Shown here one piece after another: positions 45,408-55,248 of a DNA stretch of 61,087 nt; positions within the stretch are counted from its first letter, which is position 1; every line of letters begins with the position of its first letter. The translations under genes and the position numbers were made by a program. This DNA is from Planctomycetota bacterium (GTDB taxonomy: Bacteria; Planctomycetota; B15-G4). Below the pieces are notes generated by a model. The model did no database searches, had not been told where the DNA came from, and saw only the letters and a program-made list of their open reading frames with translations. The stretch covers positions 1-61,087 of the forward strand of contig JAJDEQ010000105.1 of assembly GCA_029259695.1 (NCBI GenBank), in the 5' to 3' direction.

Positions 45408-46181
45408 ATGGCACGCCTGCGTGAGATCACCATCGTCGAGGACCGCACGGCGGAGAGCCGCTGCGATCAGGGGTTCCTGCGTCTGCGTCGGCTGCGTCTG
45501 CGCAACGAGTACACCGACGGGACGCGATCCGAGGTGTACGACTGCGACGTGGTCAGCCGGCGAGGCGTGGATGCGGTCGTCGCCGTGATCTACGAGATCG
45601 ACGAACAGCGCCGGGTGCAGGTGCTGCTGCGCGAGGGCATCCGGGCGCCGATCTACCTGCGCAAGGACAAGACCTTCGTCCAGCCCGACCCGCGCACCTA
45701 CACGTCGTTGCTGGAACTGGTGGCCGGCATCGTCGAGCAGGGGGACCCTCCAGGAGACGAGGGACTGTGTCACCGCGCCGCCGTCGAAGCGCGCGAGGAG
45801 GCGGGGCTCGACGTACCCGCGCGGCGCTTCACCGTGCTCGGCGTCGACGTGTTCGCCAGTCCGGGCACGACCGACGAGAAGCTCTTCTTCTGCGCTGCCG
45901 GCGTGCCACTGGCCGACGCCGACATCGACGCGGCCGACGGCGACGGCTCGGTCATGGAGCAGGGCGCCGACCTGCGCACCATGGAGCTGGGCGAGGCGAT
46001 CACCGCCTGCCGACAGGGCGTGATCCCCGACATGAAGACCGAGGTGGGTCTGTTGCGTCTCGCCGATCACCTCGGATACGTGCCCCAGCTCGGCTGCTTC
46101 ATCGCCGACCTGCCGCACGATCGGCGGGAGGCCTACGACCGCCTGGGCGTGGCCCCCGCCGCGGACACGCCGTCGACGTGA
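45408..46181 (+). CDS. Nudix hydrolase
   Basis: 257 residues. The Nudix box runs from GIVEQGDPP through to AAVEAREEAGLDV, with the REEAGL core and a slightly long first loop. The architecture (beta-rich N terminus, then LLELVAGIVE) is that of ADP-ribose or nucleotide-sugar pyrophosphatases. It heads a co-directional run of sugar and envelope genes. A TAGACT hexamer ends eight bases before the ATG, suggesting a leaderless start. Confidence 0.88.
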   Translation: MARLREITIVEDRTAESRCDQGFLRLRRLRLRNEYTDGTRSEVYDCDVVSRRGVDAVVAVIYEIDEQRRVQVLLREGIRAPIYLRKDKTFVQPDPRTYTSLLELVAGIVEQGDPPGDEGLCHRAAVEAREEAGLDVPARRFTVLGVDVFASPGTTDEKLFFCAAGVPLADADIDAADGDGSVMEQGADLRTMELGEAITACRQGVIPDMKTEVGLLRLADHLGYVPQLGCFIADLPHDRREAYDRLGVAPAADTPST

Positions 46182-46303
46182 TCGACGCCTCCCGCGTCAG
46201 CGAGGCTTCCCGGGTCGGCGCTGCCCGCTGCTCGGCGGAGCTCTCGCGTGTCTTCGCCGCCGCCCGCGGGCCGGGCAGCAGGCGCGCAGGGCGCCGCTCA
46301 TGA
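46178..46303 (+). CDS. Possible 41-residue coupling ORF
   Basis: A GTG overlapping the Nudix stop opens a frame that ends exactly over the next ATG (ATGA), spanning the whole gap. The product is Arg/Ala/Ser-rich with no known motif. It may only carry ribosomes between the two genes. Confidence 0.25.
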   Translation: MIDASRVSEASRVGAARCSAELSRVFAAARGPGSRRAGRRS

Positions 46304-47310
46304 GTGCGCTGCGCATCGGCATCCTCGGGGCTCGTCGCCGTCGCCAGGGATTGGGTCCCTTCGTGGCGCGCTACCTCGCCGCCGCCGGGCTGGACGTGCC
46401 CTGTTTCCTCGGCACCAGCGACGCCACCAACGGCGAGACCCGGGCCCAGTTGCGCGAGGTGGCCGGCGTCGACGCGGTGGGCTACACCGACGCGACGGCC
46501 ATGGTCGCGGAGCAGCGCCTCGATGCGCTCGCCGTGTTGACGCCGCCCGAGGCCCATGGTGCCGGCCTGGAACTCGCCCTCGAGCACGGTCTGCACGCAC
46601 TGTGCGAGAAGCCGCTGCTGTGGGGCGGCCCCGGATGCAGCCTGCCGGACCTGGTGGCCGATGGTCGCCGGGCGATCCGCGCCTTCGGGGAGGCCGGCCT
46701 GTTGCTGCGCGAGAACTGTCAGTGGCCCTGCACCCTCCCGGCCTACCGCGAGCTGCACCCCGACGGGCCCAGCGAACCGGTGGAACGCTTCGAGATGCGC
46801 CTCACGCCGGCATCGCGGGGTGAGCTGATGCTTGCCGACGCCGTGCACCACCCGGTCAGCCTGCTCCAGGCCCTGGTCCCGGCGCGGGAGGTGCGGGTGG
46901 ACGACGTCACGCTCTCGGAGCGTGATCCCGAGGCGGGGGAACTCGAGCTGACCTTCCGTTACCAGGCCGACAGCCGCGCCGTGGACGTGCGCATCGACCT
47001 GCGCCACGGCCGGGAACTGCCCCGGGAAGCGGGCTTCGCGGTGAACGGGCGCTGGGCTCGCCGGGTCGTCCGAACAAGCGACTACGCCCTCTTCTTCACC
47101 GCCGGAACGCGCGTGGTGGACGTGCCCGACCCGCTCGAGCAGCTCGTCACGGCGTTCGCCGGCGAACTCGAGGACGCCGTGGCGTCCCGCACCTCCAGCC
47201 ACAACAGCCCCATCCGCGGGGAGAACGAGGACCTCCACCTGCTTATGATGGAGCAGCGTCTATCCGTCCTCAGTCAACTCGTGAACGCCTTCCGGGGCGA
47301 TCGGGCATGA
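46300..47310 (+). CDS. Gfo/Idh/MocA-family oxidoreductase
   Basis: 336 residues. The nucleotide fold is ALRIGILGARRRRQGLGPFVA, and ALAVLTPPEAHGAGLELALE and ALCEKPL match the family (Lys of EKP is the catalytic region). The substrate domain is divergent. Family members oxidise or reduce sugars and cyclitols with NAD(P). Coupled by ATGA to the radical SAM gene, so it probably works on the same sugar or precursor. Confidence 0.88.
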   Translation: MSALRIGILGARRRRQGLGPFVARYLAAAGLDVPCFLGTSDATNGETRAQLREVAGVDAVGYTDATAMVAEQRLDALAVLTPPEAHGAGLELALEHGLHALCEKPLLWGGPGCSLPDLVADGRRAIRAFGEAGLLLRENCQWPCTLPAYRELHPDGPSEPVERFEMRLTPASRGELMLADAVHHPVSLLQALVPAREVRVDDVTLSERDPEAGELELTFRYQADSRAVDVRIDLRHGRELPREAGFAVNGRWARRVVRTSDYALFFTAGTRVVDVPDPLEQLVTAFAGELEDAVASRTSSHNSPIRGENEDLHLLMMEQRLSVLSQLVNAFRGDRA

Positions 47311-48530
47311 GCCACCAGATCCACGACTTCACCGGCAAGCTGCGCCAGCCGGCATTGCTGCCCCAGGTCCAGGCCTACGTGAACTGGCGCCGCGCCGTAC
47401 GCGCCGCCCGTTCCGAGGGCCGTGACGACCCGCCGCCCCCCGGAGAGTTCGCGCCGCTGTCGATCAACCTCGATCTGACCACGGCGTGCAACTACCGCTG
47501 CGATCACTGCATCGACTGGGACATCCTCAACTCGCGCTTCAAGCACGAGGAGGAGGAGTTGCGCGAGTCGCTGCGTCACATGGCGGCGCGCGGCATGCGC
47601 TCGGTGATCCTGATCGGCGGCGGCGAACCCACGGTGCACCCGCGCTTCGTCGAGTTCGTCACGCTGCTGAAGGAACTCGATCAGCAGGTGGCGGTGGTGA
47701 GCAACGGCAGCCGCGGCGACAAGCTGCTCGAGATCGCGCCGTTGCTGGACGAGCGCGACTGGATCCGCTTGTCGCTCGACTCCGGGAGCAACGAGCTCTT
47801 CCGGCAGATGCACAAGCCGACCGACAAGGACCTCGACCTCGACGCGATCTGCGATTGGATCCCGAAGATCAAGGCCGTGAACCCCAAGCCCAAGCTGGGC
47901 TTTTCGTACATCATCGTGTGGGCCGGTGCCGAGCGCACCGCGGACGTGCCGGTGCACGAGAACGTGCACGAGATCGTCCTGGCCACCGAGCGGGCGAAGC
48001 GAGCCGGCTTCGACTACATCTCGCTCAAGCCCTTCCTGGAGCGCACCGCAGAGGGCGCCGAGGTGCTCGACCCGACCGAGGGTGAGAACGAGTTGGCGGC
48101 GATGTTGCGCCGCGTGCGTGCGGCGGTCGACGAGGCCAAGCAGCACGGCGACGACGACTTCACCGTCTACGAGAGCACCAACCTACGCGTGCTCGAGAAG
48201 GGCAACTGGAAGGACTTCACCCGTCAGCCGAAGACGTGCCACATCCAGGCCCTGCGCCAGGTGCTCACGCCGACCGGTCTGTACAACTGCCCCGCTCACC
48301 GCGGTGTCGACAAGGCGAAGATCGCCGAGTGCGATGGCTTCAAGGACGAGGCCGGCGCCGAGGCCACGACCGGCCAACTGGCCGGGCTGCTCGATCGCTT
48401 CGATGCGAGCCACGAGTGCCGCGAGGTCACCTGCATCTACAACGGCGTGAACTGGTGGCTGGAGGAGGTCATCGCCAGTGGCGAGGGCGATCTCGAGGCC
48501 TCGGTCGAGCAGGAAGACTACTTCCTCTGA
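47307..48530 (+). CDS. Radical SAM protein with SPASM-like C-terminal cysteines
   Basis: 407 residues. The [4Fe-4S] motif C61-NYR-C65-DH-C68 is followed by VILIGGGEPTVHP and IRLSLDSGSNELF. Extra cysteines near the end (TCHIQAL, YNCPAH, CREVTC) suggest an auxiliary cluster. Reaction unknown. Position between a MocA oxidoreductase and heptosyltransferase suggests modification of an envelope sugar rather than a peptide. Confidence 0.87.
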   Translation: MSHQIHDFTGKLRQPALLPQVQAYVNWRRAVRAARSEGRDDPPPPGEFAPLSINLDLTTACNYRCDHCIDWDILNSRFKHEEEELRESLRHMAARGMRSVILIGGGEPTVHPRFVEFVTLLKELDQQVAVVSNGSRGDKLLEIAPLLDERDWIRLSLDSGSNELFRQMHKPTDKDLDLDAICDWIPKIKAVNPKPKLGFSYIIVWAGAERTADVPVHENVHEIVLATERAKRAGFDYISLKPFLERTAEGAEVLDPTEGENELAAMLRRVRAAVDEAKQHGDDDFTVYESTNLRVLEKGNWKDFTRQPKTCHIQALRQVLTPTGLYNCPAHRGVDKAKIAECDGFKDEAGAEATTGQLAGLLDRFDASHECREVTCIYNGVNWWLEEVIASGEGDLEASVEQEDYFL

Positions 48531-48565
48531 ATCGGACAGGTCCTGTGCACTCGGAGGTCGGCCTG

Positions 48566-49723
48566 TTGGATTGCCATGCCGAGCCCGCCGACGGTCCCGC
48601 GCCCGAGATCCGGCGCATCCTGGTGCGACTGCCCAACTGGGTGGGCGACGTGGTCATGGCGACGCCGGTGCTGCGCGCGTTGCGCCGGCGCTTCCCCATG
48701 GCCCACATCGCGGCCGAAGGACGGCCCTTCCTGCGCGGTCTGCTGGAGGGCCTGTCGAGCGTGGACGAGTTCATCCCCGATGGCGGCAAGGGGTTCGGGC
48801 GGCAGTGGCGCCGCCGGCGGGTCTTGCGGTCGGCGCACTTCGACTGCGCAGTGCTGCTGCCCGACTCGGTCAGTGCGGCCCTCGGCCCCGCGCTGGCAGG
48901 CATCCCCCGTCGTCTCGGCTACGCCCGTGACGCGGCGCGCCGACTGCTCGTCACCGAGGCGATCGACGTCCCACGGGAGGGCGGCGTGCGCGTGCCGATC
49001 TCGATGCCCCTGCGCTACGGGCTGATCACGCGTCGCCTGGGGTGCCAGGACGCCGGCCTGAGCACCGAGTTGCCGGTGGACGACGAGGCACGGCAACGGG
49101 TCGAGGCGCGACTCGACCAGCACGCCGTGGGCGCGTTCGCGGTCGTCAGCCCCGGGGCGAACTTCGGTGCCAGCAAGCTCTACCCGCCGGAGTCGTTCGC
49201 GCGGGCGTGCGATCTGGTGCACGCGCACCACGGGTTGTCGGTCGTCTTCGCTCCGGGGCCCGGCGAGGAGGCCCTCGCGCGGCGCATCGCCGAACTGATG
49301 CGGGCCGAAGCCGTCGTGCTCGACGAGCCGGTGACGACGCTGCAGGAGTTGGTGGCGCTCACGGCCCTGGCGCGCGTCGCGCTCAGTAACGACACCGGGC
49401 CGCGGCACGTCGCGGTGGCGCTGGGCGTTCCCGTGGCGGTGGTCATGGGGCCCACCGATCCCCGTCACACCGACTACCAGATGACGGCGCAGCGTGTGTT
49501 GCGCGAGGACGTCGAGTGCTCGCCGTGCCACAAGAAGACCTGCCCCATCGACCACCGCTGCATGACACGGCTGGCGCCCGAACGGGTGTCCCAGGCCGTG
49601 AGTGAACTCCTCGCGCAGGAGGTCGTCGAGCGGCCCGTCGCGGCGCGGGGGCCGGATCGGTCGTCACCCGGAGCAGCGGTCCCCGCGTCCGCCGGGCGCG
49701 ACGGGCGGGGGGCGGCGTCATGA
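48566..49723 (+). CDS. Lipopolysaccharide heptosyltransferase-like GT9 glycosyltransferase
   Basis: 385 residues from the TTG at 48566, chosen because GGAGGT lies seven bases upstream; a GTG at 48545 is in frame. GT9 landmarks are LVRLPNWVGDVVMATPVLRAL, SPGANFGASKLYP, NDTGPRHVAVALG, and the Cys block CSPCHKKTCP. It adds heptose from ADP-heptose to the LPS core at the inner membrane. The Gly/Ser-rich tail overlaps the next start (ATGA). Confidence 0.9.
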   Translation: MDCHAEPADGPAPEIRRILVRLPNWVGDVVMATPVLRALRRRFPMAHIAAEGRPFLRGLLEGLSSVDEFIPDGGKGFGRQWRRRRVLRSAHFDCAVLLPDSVSAALGPALAGIPRRLGYARDAARRLLVTEAIDVPREGGVRVPISMPLRYGLITRRLGCQDAGLSTELPVDDEARQRVEARLDQHAVGAFAVVSPGANFGASKLYPPESFARACDLVHAHHGLSVVFAPGPGEEALARRIAELMRAEAVVLDEPVTTLQELVALTALARVALSNDTGPRHVAVALGVPVAVVMGPTDPRHTDYQMTAQRVLREDVECSPCHKKTCPIDHRCMTRLAPERVSQAVSELLAQEVVERPVAARGPDRSSPGAAVPASAGRDGRGAAS

Positions 49724-50208
49724 CGGGCGTCGTCGTCCCCGACTATCGGGAACTCGCGCTGCAGCTGGGGCCCCTGCGTGCGGCGGGTGCGACGCTGGCC
49801 CTGGCCAACGGCTGCTTCGATGTCCTGCACGTGGGCCACGTCCGGCTGCTGGCCGAGGCGCGCACGGTGGCCGAGCAGCTCGTCGTCGCGCTGAACACGG
49901 ACGAGTCGGTGCGACGCAACAAGGGCGCCGGCCGCCCGCACGTGCCGCTCGCCGAACGCATGGAGGTCATCGCCGCGCTGGACGGTGTGGCCTGGGTCAC
50001 CAGCTTCCCCGAGGCCACGGCCGATGGACTGATCGCCGCCCTGCGCCCGGACGTGCACGTGAAGGGCACCGACTGGAGCGCGGAGACCGTGCCGGAGCGG
50101 GATGCCGTCCTGGCCTGCGGCGGCCGCGTGCACATTGCCGGTGATCCCAAGCAGCACTCGAGCACCGACGTGATCGGCAGACTCACCGGTGACGAAGCGC
50201 CCGAGTAG
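49720..50208 (+). CDS. rfaE2: Heptose-1-phosphate nucleotidyltransferase (HldE C-terminal-type)
   Basis: 162 residues. A cytidylyltransferase fold with NGCFDVLHVGHVRLL (H37-V-G-H40), VALNTDESVRRNKG and VHVKGTDW. It makes ADP-D-glycero-beta-D-manno-heptose from the 1-phosphate. It is a stand-alone domain here; the kinase half of HldE is not adjacent. Coupling to the heptosyltransferase supports a heptose-containing LPS. Confidence 0.92.
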   Translation: MTGVVVPDYRELALQLGPLRAAGATLALANGCFDVLHVGHVRLLAEARTVAEQLVVALNTDESVRRNKGAGRPHVPLAERMEVIAALDGVAWVTSFPEATADGLIAALRPDVHVKGTDWSAETVPERDAVLACGGRVHIAGDPKQHSSTDVIGRLTGDEAPE

Positions 50209-50255
50209 GCGCCGCGACAGCAGGGCGCTGCTCGCGCGGCGCGCCGCCGCCCGTC

Positions 50256-50329
50256 GCGGCTACCTGCGCGGCTACCTGCGCGGCTACCTGCGGGCGGCTT
50301 CCTGCGCGGCTACTTGCGCGGCGACTTGC
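50256..50329. repeat. About six 12-bp tandem repeats over the GT4 3' end
   Basis: Three exact GCGGCTACCTGC units (50256-50291), then degenerate copies to 50329. The last part runs into the GT4 coding end and its stop at 50310, so length change could alter the C terminus. Confidence 0.75.
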
Positions 50330-51515
50330 GCGCGGCCTCCTCCAGCACGTCCTGATAGAGGGCTGCGTACGCGGCGACCATCTGGTGGTGGTGGAAGTTC
50401 CGGTCGACGTGCGCTCGGCCGGCGTCGCCCAGTCGGCGTCGCAACGGGGCGTCGTCGAGCAGCCGGGTGAGGGCTGCGGCCAGGGCGTCGACGTCCTCGG
50501 GCGGGACCAGCAGGCCGGTGTGGTCGTGCACGACGGCGTCCGCCAGTCCGCCCACGTGACTGCCCAGCACCGGGCGGCCGGCGGCCATGGCCTGCAGCGC
50601 GGCGATGCCCAGGCCTTCGCGCCGCGAGGGCATGCACAGGACGTCGCAGGCGGCGAGCAGGTCGGCTGCGTCGTCGCGGCGGCCCAGGAAGCGCAGCTTG
50701 TCGTCGAGGCCGGCGGCCCGCGCTTGCGCGCCGAGCGCTTCGCGTTCGTCGCCGTCGCCCGCGATCAGGAGCACCCAGGACGTCGCCCCGTCAGCGGGCG
50801 TTCGCGCGGCCTGCATGCGGGTGAGGGCCGACAACAACACGTCGATGCCCTTGCGTCGGGACAGGCTGGCCAGTACCAGTAGCGCGACGTCGTCGGGACG
50901 CAGCCCGAGCTCGGCGCGCAACGCATCACGGGGACGGGAAGGGGTGAGCGTGTCCGGATCGACGGTGCTGGGGATCACGACGATCTTGTCCTCGGCCACG
51001 CCGCCCGCACGCAGCTGCTGCGCCACCGTGGGTGAGATCCCCACGGCGCGTCTCACCAGCGAACCGTAGACCAGACGGTTGAGCAGGTGGCGGCGCACCC
51101 GCCCGTCCATGCGCCGCGTGGTGATGGCGGGCACCCCGGCCAGGCGCGCGGCGATGCCGCCCAGGGCGTTGGCCCGGCCGGTGTGCAGGTGGACCAGGTC
51201 GACGTGCTCGTCCCGGAAGGTGCGCGCGAGGTGCCGCACCGCGCCGAGCTGCAGGTCGTTGCGCATGGCCAGCGCCTGCACCTCGAAGCCGCTCGCGCGC
51301 CCGCGGGACGCGCACTCACTGCCGGGCTGACAGCAGAGCAGGTTGCGGTGACCGCGCGCTCGCAGGCCGTCCAGCAACAGGAAGACCTGGAGCTCGCCGC
51401 CGGAGAAGCCCAGCTCCGGGTCGACGTGAGCGACGGTGATCCCGTCGCCGCGGGCAGCGGCGTTTGCGTCGGGCCGACGGGGAGGGGCGGGCGTCATGGG
51501 GCGACCAGCGGACAT
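50310..51515 (-). CDS. GT4-family glycosyltransferase
   Basis: 401 residues. GT-B fold: GFSGGELQVFLLLDGL at the acceptor side, VLLVLASLSRRKGIDVLLSAL and PSRREGLGIAALQAMAAGRPV at the nucleotide-sugar side (the EGLG Glu motif). It likely extends LPS or exopolysaccharide. The ATG at 51515 or 51497 is possible; neither has a clear ribosome site. It converges on rfaE2. Confidence 0.9.
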   Translation of the reverse strand: MSAGRPMTPAPPRRPDANAAARGDGITVAHVDPELGFSGGELQVFLLLDGLRARGHRNLLCCQPGSECASRGRASGFEVQALAMRNDLQLGAVRHLARTFRDEHVDLVHLHTGRANALGGIAARLAGVPAITTRRMDGRVRRHLLNRLVYGSLVRRAVGISPTVAQQLRAGGVAEDKIVVIPSTVDPDTLTPSRPRDALRAELGLRPDDVALLVLASLSRRKGIDVLLSALTRMQAARTPADGATSWVLLIAGDGDEREALGAQARAAGLDDKLRFLGRRDDAADLLAACDVLCMPSRREGLGIAALQAMAAGRPVLGSHVGGLADAVVHDHTGLLVPPEDVDALAAALTRLLDDAPLRRRLGDAGRAHVDRNFHHHQMVAAYAALYQDVLEEAARKSPRK

Positions 51516-51556
51516 GGCTCGCACAGCAGCATGAACGATGGCGCCGCGCGACGCAC

Positions 51557-51741
51557 CCCTCGCCCGGACTTCTCACCAGCTCCTGCTGCGGACACGCCTG
51601 GCGCTGCAGGGCCGCGTCGATCGACGCTTTCGGTGCTCGACGGGGTGTCACCCCGGCTCCGCGCCGAGAGCGACGAGGCTGCTTGCACTCCAGCACCAGT
51701 CGCACCCTCGCGACGAAGCTGGTGAGAAGTCCGGGTGAGGG
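51557..51741. mobile_element. MITE-like element with 25-bp terminal inverted repeats
   Basis: Arms 51557-51581 and 51717-51741 are complementary over 25 bases with one G/T mismatch. Inside lie the palindrome GCGTCGATCGACGC and the hairpin CGGGGTG-T-CACCCCG. No transposase frame fits. The element fills most of the gap between two minus-strand genes. No target duplication is evident. A folded RNA element is the alternative. Confidence 0.55.
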
Positions 51742-51756
51742 CGAGTCAGCGGGCGG

Positions 51757-53922
51757 TTACGGCGTGTCGTAGACCAGCCGGATGCCGATGTAGTCGATCG
51801 AGCCGCCGACGCCGTTGTGGTCGATCGTCACGCCGCAGAGGTCGCCGGGGGAGAGCGAGCCGAACACGGGGCCCAGGTCGATCGCCTGCAGCGTCCCGGA
51901 CATGCCGGTGAAGTCGTAGGTCGTTCCCGTGTCCTGCTGTTCGTGCTGATCGGTGGCTTCGCCGAGGCCGCCGTACTGCGAGAACAGGTCGATGTCGCGG
52001 TTGCTGCCGGCGGCGCCCGAGGTGGGGATGCAGACCGCCTGGAGCGAGACCAACGTGTCGAAGTCGTCCGGCACGTGGAACACGAAGTTGGTGGAGCTCG
52101 TCGACCACAGCCGTCGCACGCGGTAGCGGCCGTTGGAGTTCACGCCGATGGCTTCGAAGAAGCACGACTGCCGACCGGCGCCGCCCGCGCCGGGGGGGCC
52201 CGGAGGGCCGGGGGGACCCATGGGGCCCGGGCTGCCGTTGACGCCATTGATGCCGTTGGAGCCGGTGGGGCCGGTCGGGCCGCGGGCGCCATCCGCGCCG
52301 GCGCTGCCGCTAGGCCCGGCGGGGCCACTGGCGCCGCTGGCACCCTGGGGGCCGATGTCGCCGGTGGGACCGCGGGGGCCGGGGTCGCCGATCGCGCCGC
52401 TGGGTCCGACCGCCCCGGTGGGGCCGAGGGGACCTGCGGGACCGGTCGGGCCGCGCGCGCCCTGGGCCCCGACGGCACCCGTCGGACCCACGGGGCCCAG
52501 CGCGCCGTCAGCACCCTGCGGACCGATGGAACCCACGGGACCGATGGGGCCCGCGGGACCGATGAGGCCCGGTGCGCCGTCGACACCCTGCGGGCCGGCG
52601 GGGCCCACGGGACCGATGGGGCCCTGCACGCCGTCAGCACCCTGCGGACCGATGGAACCTTGTGCGCCGTCGACACCCTGCGGGCCGGCGGGGCCCACGG
52701 GACCGATGGAACCTTGTGCGCCGTCGACACCCCGAGGCCCGGTTGGGCCCACGGGACCGATCAGACCTTGTGCGCCGTCGACACCCTGCGGGCCGACGGG
52801 GCCCACGGGACCGATGGGGCCCTGTGTGCCGTCAGCACCCTGTGCGCCGTTGGCACCCTGTGCGCCGTTGGCACCCTGTGCGCCGTCAGCACCCTGTGCG
52901 CCGTTGGCACCCTGCGGGCCAGCGGGGCCGACGGGACCGATCAGGCCCTGCGCACCCTCGGCACCCTGCGGGCCCATGGGACCGGCGGGGCCTTGTGCGC
53001 CGTCGGCACCGCGTGGGCCGATCGGTCCGCTGGGGCCTCGGGGGCCGACCGCGCCCTGAGGACCCACGGGTCCGGCGGGTCCTGGCGCACCGTCTGCACC
53101 CTGGGGACCCAAGGGGCCGGCTGCGCCCGTCGGACCGCGCTCGCCGTCCAGACCGTCGGCGCCCGGGATGCCGGGCTCACCGGGCGGGCCGGCAAGGCCG
53201 GGGAGGCCGCTGGGTCCCAGGGGTCCGGCGGGTCCGGTGCTGCCCGGCCGACCGTCGAGGCCCGCGGGCCCGGCGGGCCCCGCCGGTCCGGGAGCACCGG
53301 GGGGGCCGGCCGGACCGTTGTCGCCCTTCGGCCCGGGCGCCACCTGACCGAAGCCCTCGAGGATCACGTCGAGGCTCGGCTCGTGGGCGGTCTTCTTGTT
53401 CTCCTTGCTGTCGAACAGGAAGAACGCGTCGGGCGAGGCACCGATCAGGGCGATGCCGTAGTCGGGGGTGACGCCGTCGAGCCACTCGCGGACGAGTTCG
53501 GTGATGTCGATCGAGCAGTAGCTGTTCTGGTCTTCCTTCGCGACCGCGATGTCGAGCGCCGCGGGCGGTCCGAGCGCCGGCGGCGAGATGCCGTCGAGCA
53601 CGCTCTCGTGCCACGGCTCGAGCACCGGCGCGATGTGGAACGTCCCCGGCTTGCGCACCTTGTTGACCCACAGGCGCAAGGTGGCCATGACCACGTCTTG
53701 TCCGCGGACGCCCGGCGGCAGGTGATCCAGGTCGAGTTGCAGGAAGGACGTGGAGCGCCCGGTCTGCACGCGGAGCACCTGGCTCTTGCCGAACTTCTTC
53801 TTGCTGCCCTCGGTGACGTAGGCGTCACCCTTGGTGACGACGCCGGCGATGCCGACGGTGAGCGCGATTGCGCCCAGCGTGGCCAGGACGGGGAATCCGA
53901 GACTGCTGCGCATGGCTTCCAT
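51757..53922 (-). CDS. Second collagen-like protein with DNRLRE-type N-terminal domain
   Basis: 721 residues. The signal-anchor is [20 protein letters not shown]. Residues 30-190 look like a DNRLRE beta domain ([45 protein letters not shown]). Then about 390 residues of Gly-X-Y, with GPP/GPA near the ends and [16 protein letters not shown] repeats in the middle. The C terminus is a beta domain with two Cys ([20 protein letters not shown]). Unlike the first collagen gene, Pro is common at X and Lys/Asp pairs occur. It is probably a trimeric surface fibre. An ATG at 53913 is an alternative start. Confidence 0.86.
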   Translation of the reverse strand: MEAMRSSLGFPVLATLGAIALTVGIAGVVTKGDAYVTEGSKKKFGKSQVLRVQTGRSTSFLQLDLDHLPPGVRGQDVVMATLRLWVNKVRKPGTFHIAPVLEPWHESVLDGISPPALGPPAALDIAVAKEDQNSYCSIDITELVREWLDGVTPDYGIALIGASPDAFFLFDSKENKKTAHEPSLDVILEGFGQVAPGPKGDNGPAGPPGAPGPAGPAGPAGLDGRPGSTGPAGPLGPSGLPGLAGPPGEPGIPGADGLDGERGPTGAAGPLGPQGADGAPGPAGPVGPQGAVGPRGPSGPIGPRGADGAQGPAGPMGPQGAEGAQGLIGPVGPAGPQGANGAQGADGAQGANGAQGANGAQGADGTQGPIGPVGPVGPQGVDGAQGLIGPVGPTGPRGVDGAQGSIGPVGPAGPQGVDGAQGSIGPQGADGVQGPIGPVGPAGPQGVDGAPGLIGPAGPIGPVGSIGPQGADGALGPVGPTGAVGAQGARGPTGPAGPLGPTGAVGPSGAIGDPGPRGPTGDIGPQGASGASGPAGPSGSAGADGARGPTGPTGSNGINGVNGSPGPMGPPGPPGPPGAGGAGRQSCFFEAIGVNSNGRYRVRRLWSTSSTNFVFHVPDDFDTLVSLQAVCIPTSGAAGSNRDIDLFSQYGGLGEATDQHEQQDTGTTYDFTGMSGTLQAIDLGPVFGSLSPGDLCGVTIDHNGVGGSIDYIGIRLVYDTP
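52170..53335. repeat. Tandem repeats encoding the second Gly-X-Y region
   Basis: About 1.1 kb of 9-base-periodic sequence with higher units. Exact 18-base copies (GCACCCTGTGCGCCGTTG) occur at about 52840-52920, and 54-base-like units at 52560-52800. Recent expansion is likely. Confidence 0.85.
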
Positions 53923-54060
53923 TCCGCGAGCGGCGGCTCGCCGGGCTCATCCCGGTTGCCGCCGATACTCCGGAGTCGCCTTCGGCAAGAGCTCCGCTCG
54001 GACTGGAGAGCTCGTGGGCGACTGTCGCGCGCGCGACGACCGCGGTGTCGAGATCCCGCG

Positions 54061-55248
54061 TCAGGCGTGGGGGTCGGGGGCCCACCCGTTGATACGCGGC
54101 CAGCGTCGGAGAACCTCCGTTCCGCTTCCTCGCACGACGTGGTACCGGTCGTACATCGCGGCCGTCATGCAGGCGTGGTTGGGGAGCACGCGCACGCGCG
54201 AGCCGATCGGGAAGCGCTGCCAGTCGATGGCTCGGTCACTGGTCACGTCCCCGTGTTCCTGGTGCACGTCGGTGACCCGCATGGCCTGTGCGTCGTGTGC
54301 TCCCGTGATCGTGACGACGCGACCGTAACCCCAGTCGCGCGCACAGGCGGCGGTGCTGCGATCCTTCGACAAGGCCAGCGCACCGGCATCGATCACCAAC
54401 CGGTTGTGGTCGCGCCGGTGACTGATCACGGTCGCGAGGACGCTCAGGGCGATGTCGTCCACGGCGCAGGCGCCGATCTCGGCCTGGAACAGGTCCCCGA
54501 ACACGTACACGCCGGGTCGCATCTCCGTCAGGCCCTCACCCGAACGCGCATGGGAGCAGGTGGGGGTCGACCCCACGCTGACCTGCCGGCAGGGAATGCC
54601 TGCCTGCGCCAGACGATCCGCGGCGTGAACGCTCGAGCTGCGCTCGACCTCGGCGACGGCGGCCAGTTGCTCCGCACCCGACGCGGCGTAGGACTGGCCG
54701 GCGTGGGCCAGCACCCCGGTGAAGCGCACGTCCCGACTCGCGTGCAGGCGGTGTGCGATGGCCGGCAGCAGGTCGCCGTCCGGCGCGACACCGGTCCGGT
54801 GCTCGCCCACGTCGACTTCGACGGACACGTCGAACAGCGGCTCGTGTCGGGCGTGGAGCTTCCGCTGCTCTTCCGCGAACGCGACGATCGCCGCGGCCAC
54901 GCTCTCGTCGTCGGTGATCAGTCCGACGCGCACACCGGATGCGGCGAGGCGGGCGGCGCGGGGGAGCTTGTCGGGGCTGACGCACACGGCGTACACGATG
55001 TCGTCGAAGCCGGCGGCGGCGAAGCACTCGGCCTCGCGCAGGGTCGACACGGTGATCCCGCCGAAGTGGCCTGACACGGCGCGTCGCGCGACCTCCACCG
55101 ACTTGGCCGTCTTCACGTGCGGACGCAACTTCAAGCCGAGGCCGGCCACACGCGTCGCCATGCGCTCCAGGTTGCGGTCGAGGCGGGACTCGTCGAGCAC
55201 CAGCGCGGGCGTGTCGACCGTCTCGAGCTGTTCGGTGGGTGTGCTCAC
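54061..55248 (-). CDS. D-serine dehydratase/D-threonine aldolase-like PLP enzyme
   Basis: 395 residues. An alanine-racemase-type barrel with the PLP-lysine block LRPHVKTAKSVE near the N terminus, VDTPALVLDESRLDRN before it, and the zinc-site block LPNHACMTAAMYDRY at the C terminus. Both blocks are marks of eukaryotic-type D-serine dehydratase (DSD1) and D-threonine aldolase. The GTG start overlaps the RND pump stop (GTGA). Use of a D-amino acid is likely; the exact substrate is not clear. Confidence 0.87.
   Translation of the reverse strand: MSTPTEQLETVDTPALVLDESRLDRNLERMATRVAGLGLKLRPHVKTAKSVEVARRAVSGHFGGITVSTLREAECFAAAGFDDIVYAVCVSPDKLPRAARLAASGVRVGLITDDESVAAAIVAFAEEQRKLHARHEPLFDVSVEVDVGEHRTGVAPDGDLLPAIAHRLHASRDVRFTGVLAHAGQSYAASGAEQLAAVAEVERSSSVHAADRLAQAGIPCRQVSVGSTPTCSHARSGEGLTEMRPGVYVFGDLFQAEIGACAVDDIALSVLATVISHRRDHNRLVIDAGALALSKDRSTAACARDWGYGRVVTITGAHDAQAMRVTDVHQEHGDVTSDRAIDWQRFPIGSRVRVLPNHACMTAAMYDRYHVVRGSGTEVLRRWPRINGWAPDPHA

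Noticed and set aside
52133..53059. Plus-strand Pro-rich frame opposite the second collagen gene
   Set aside because: Same cause: repeat-derived open frame antisense to a well-supported gene.
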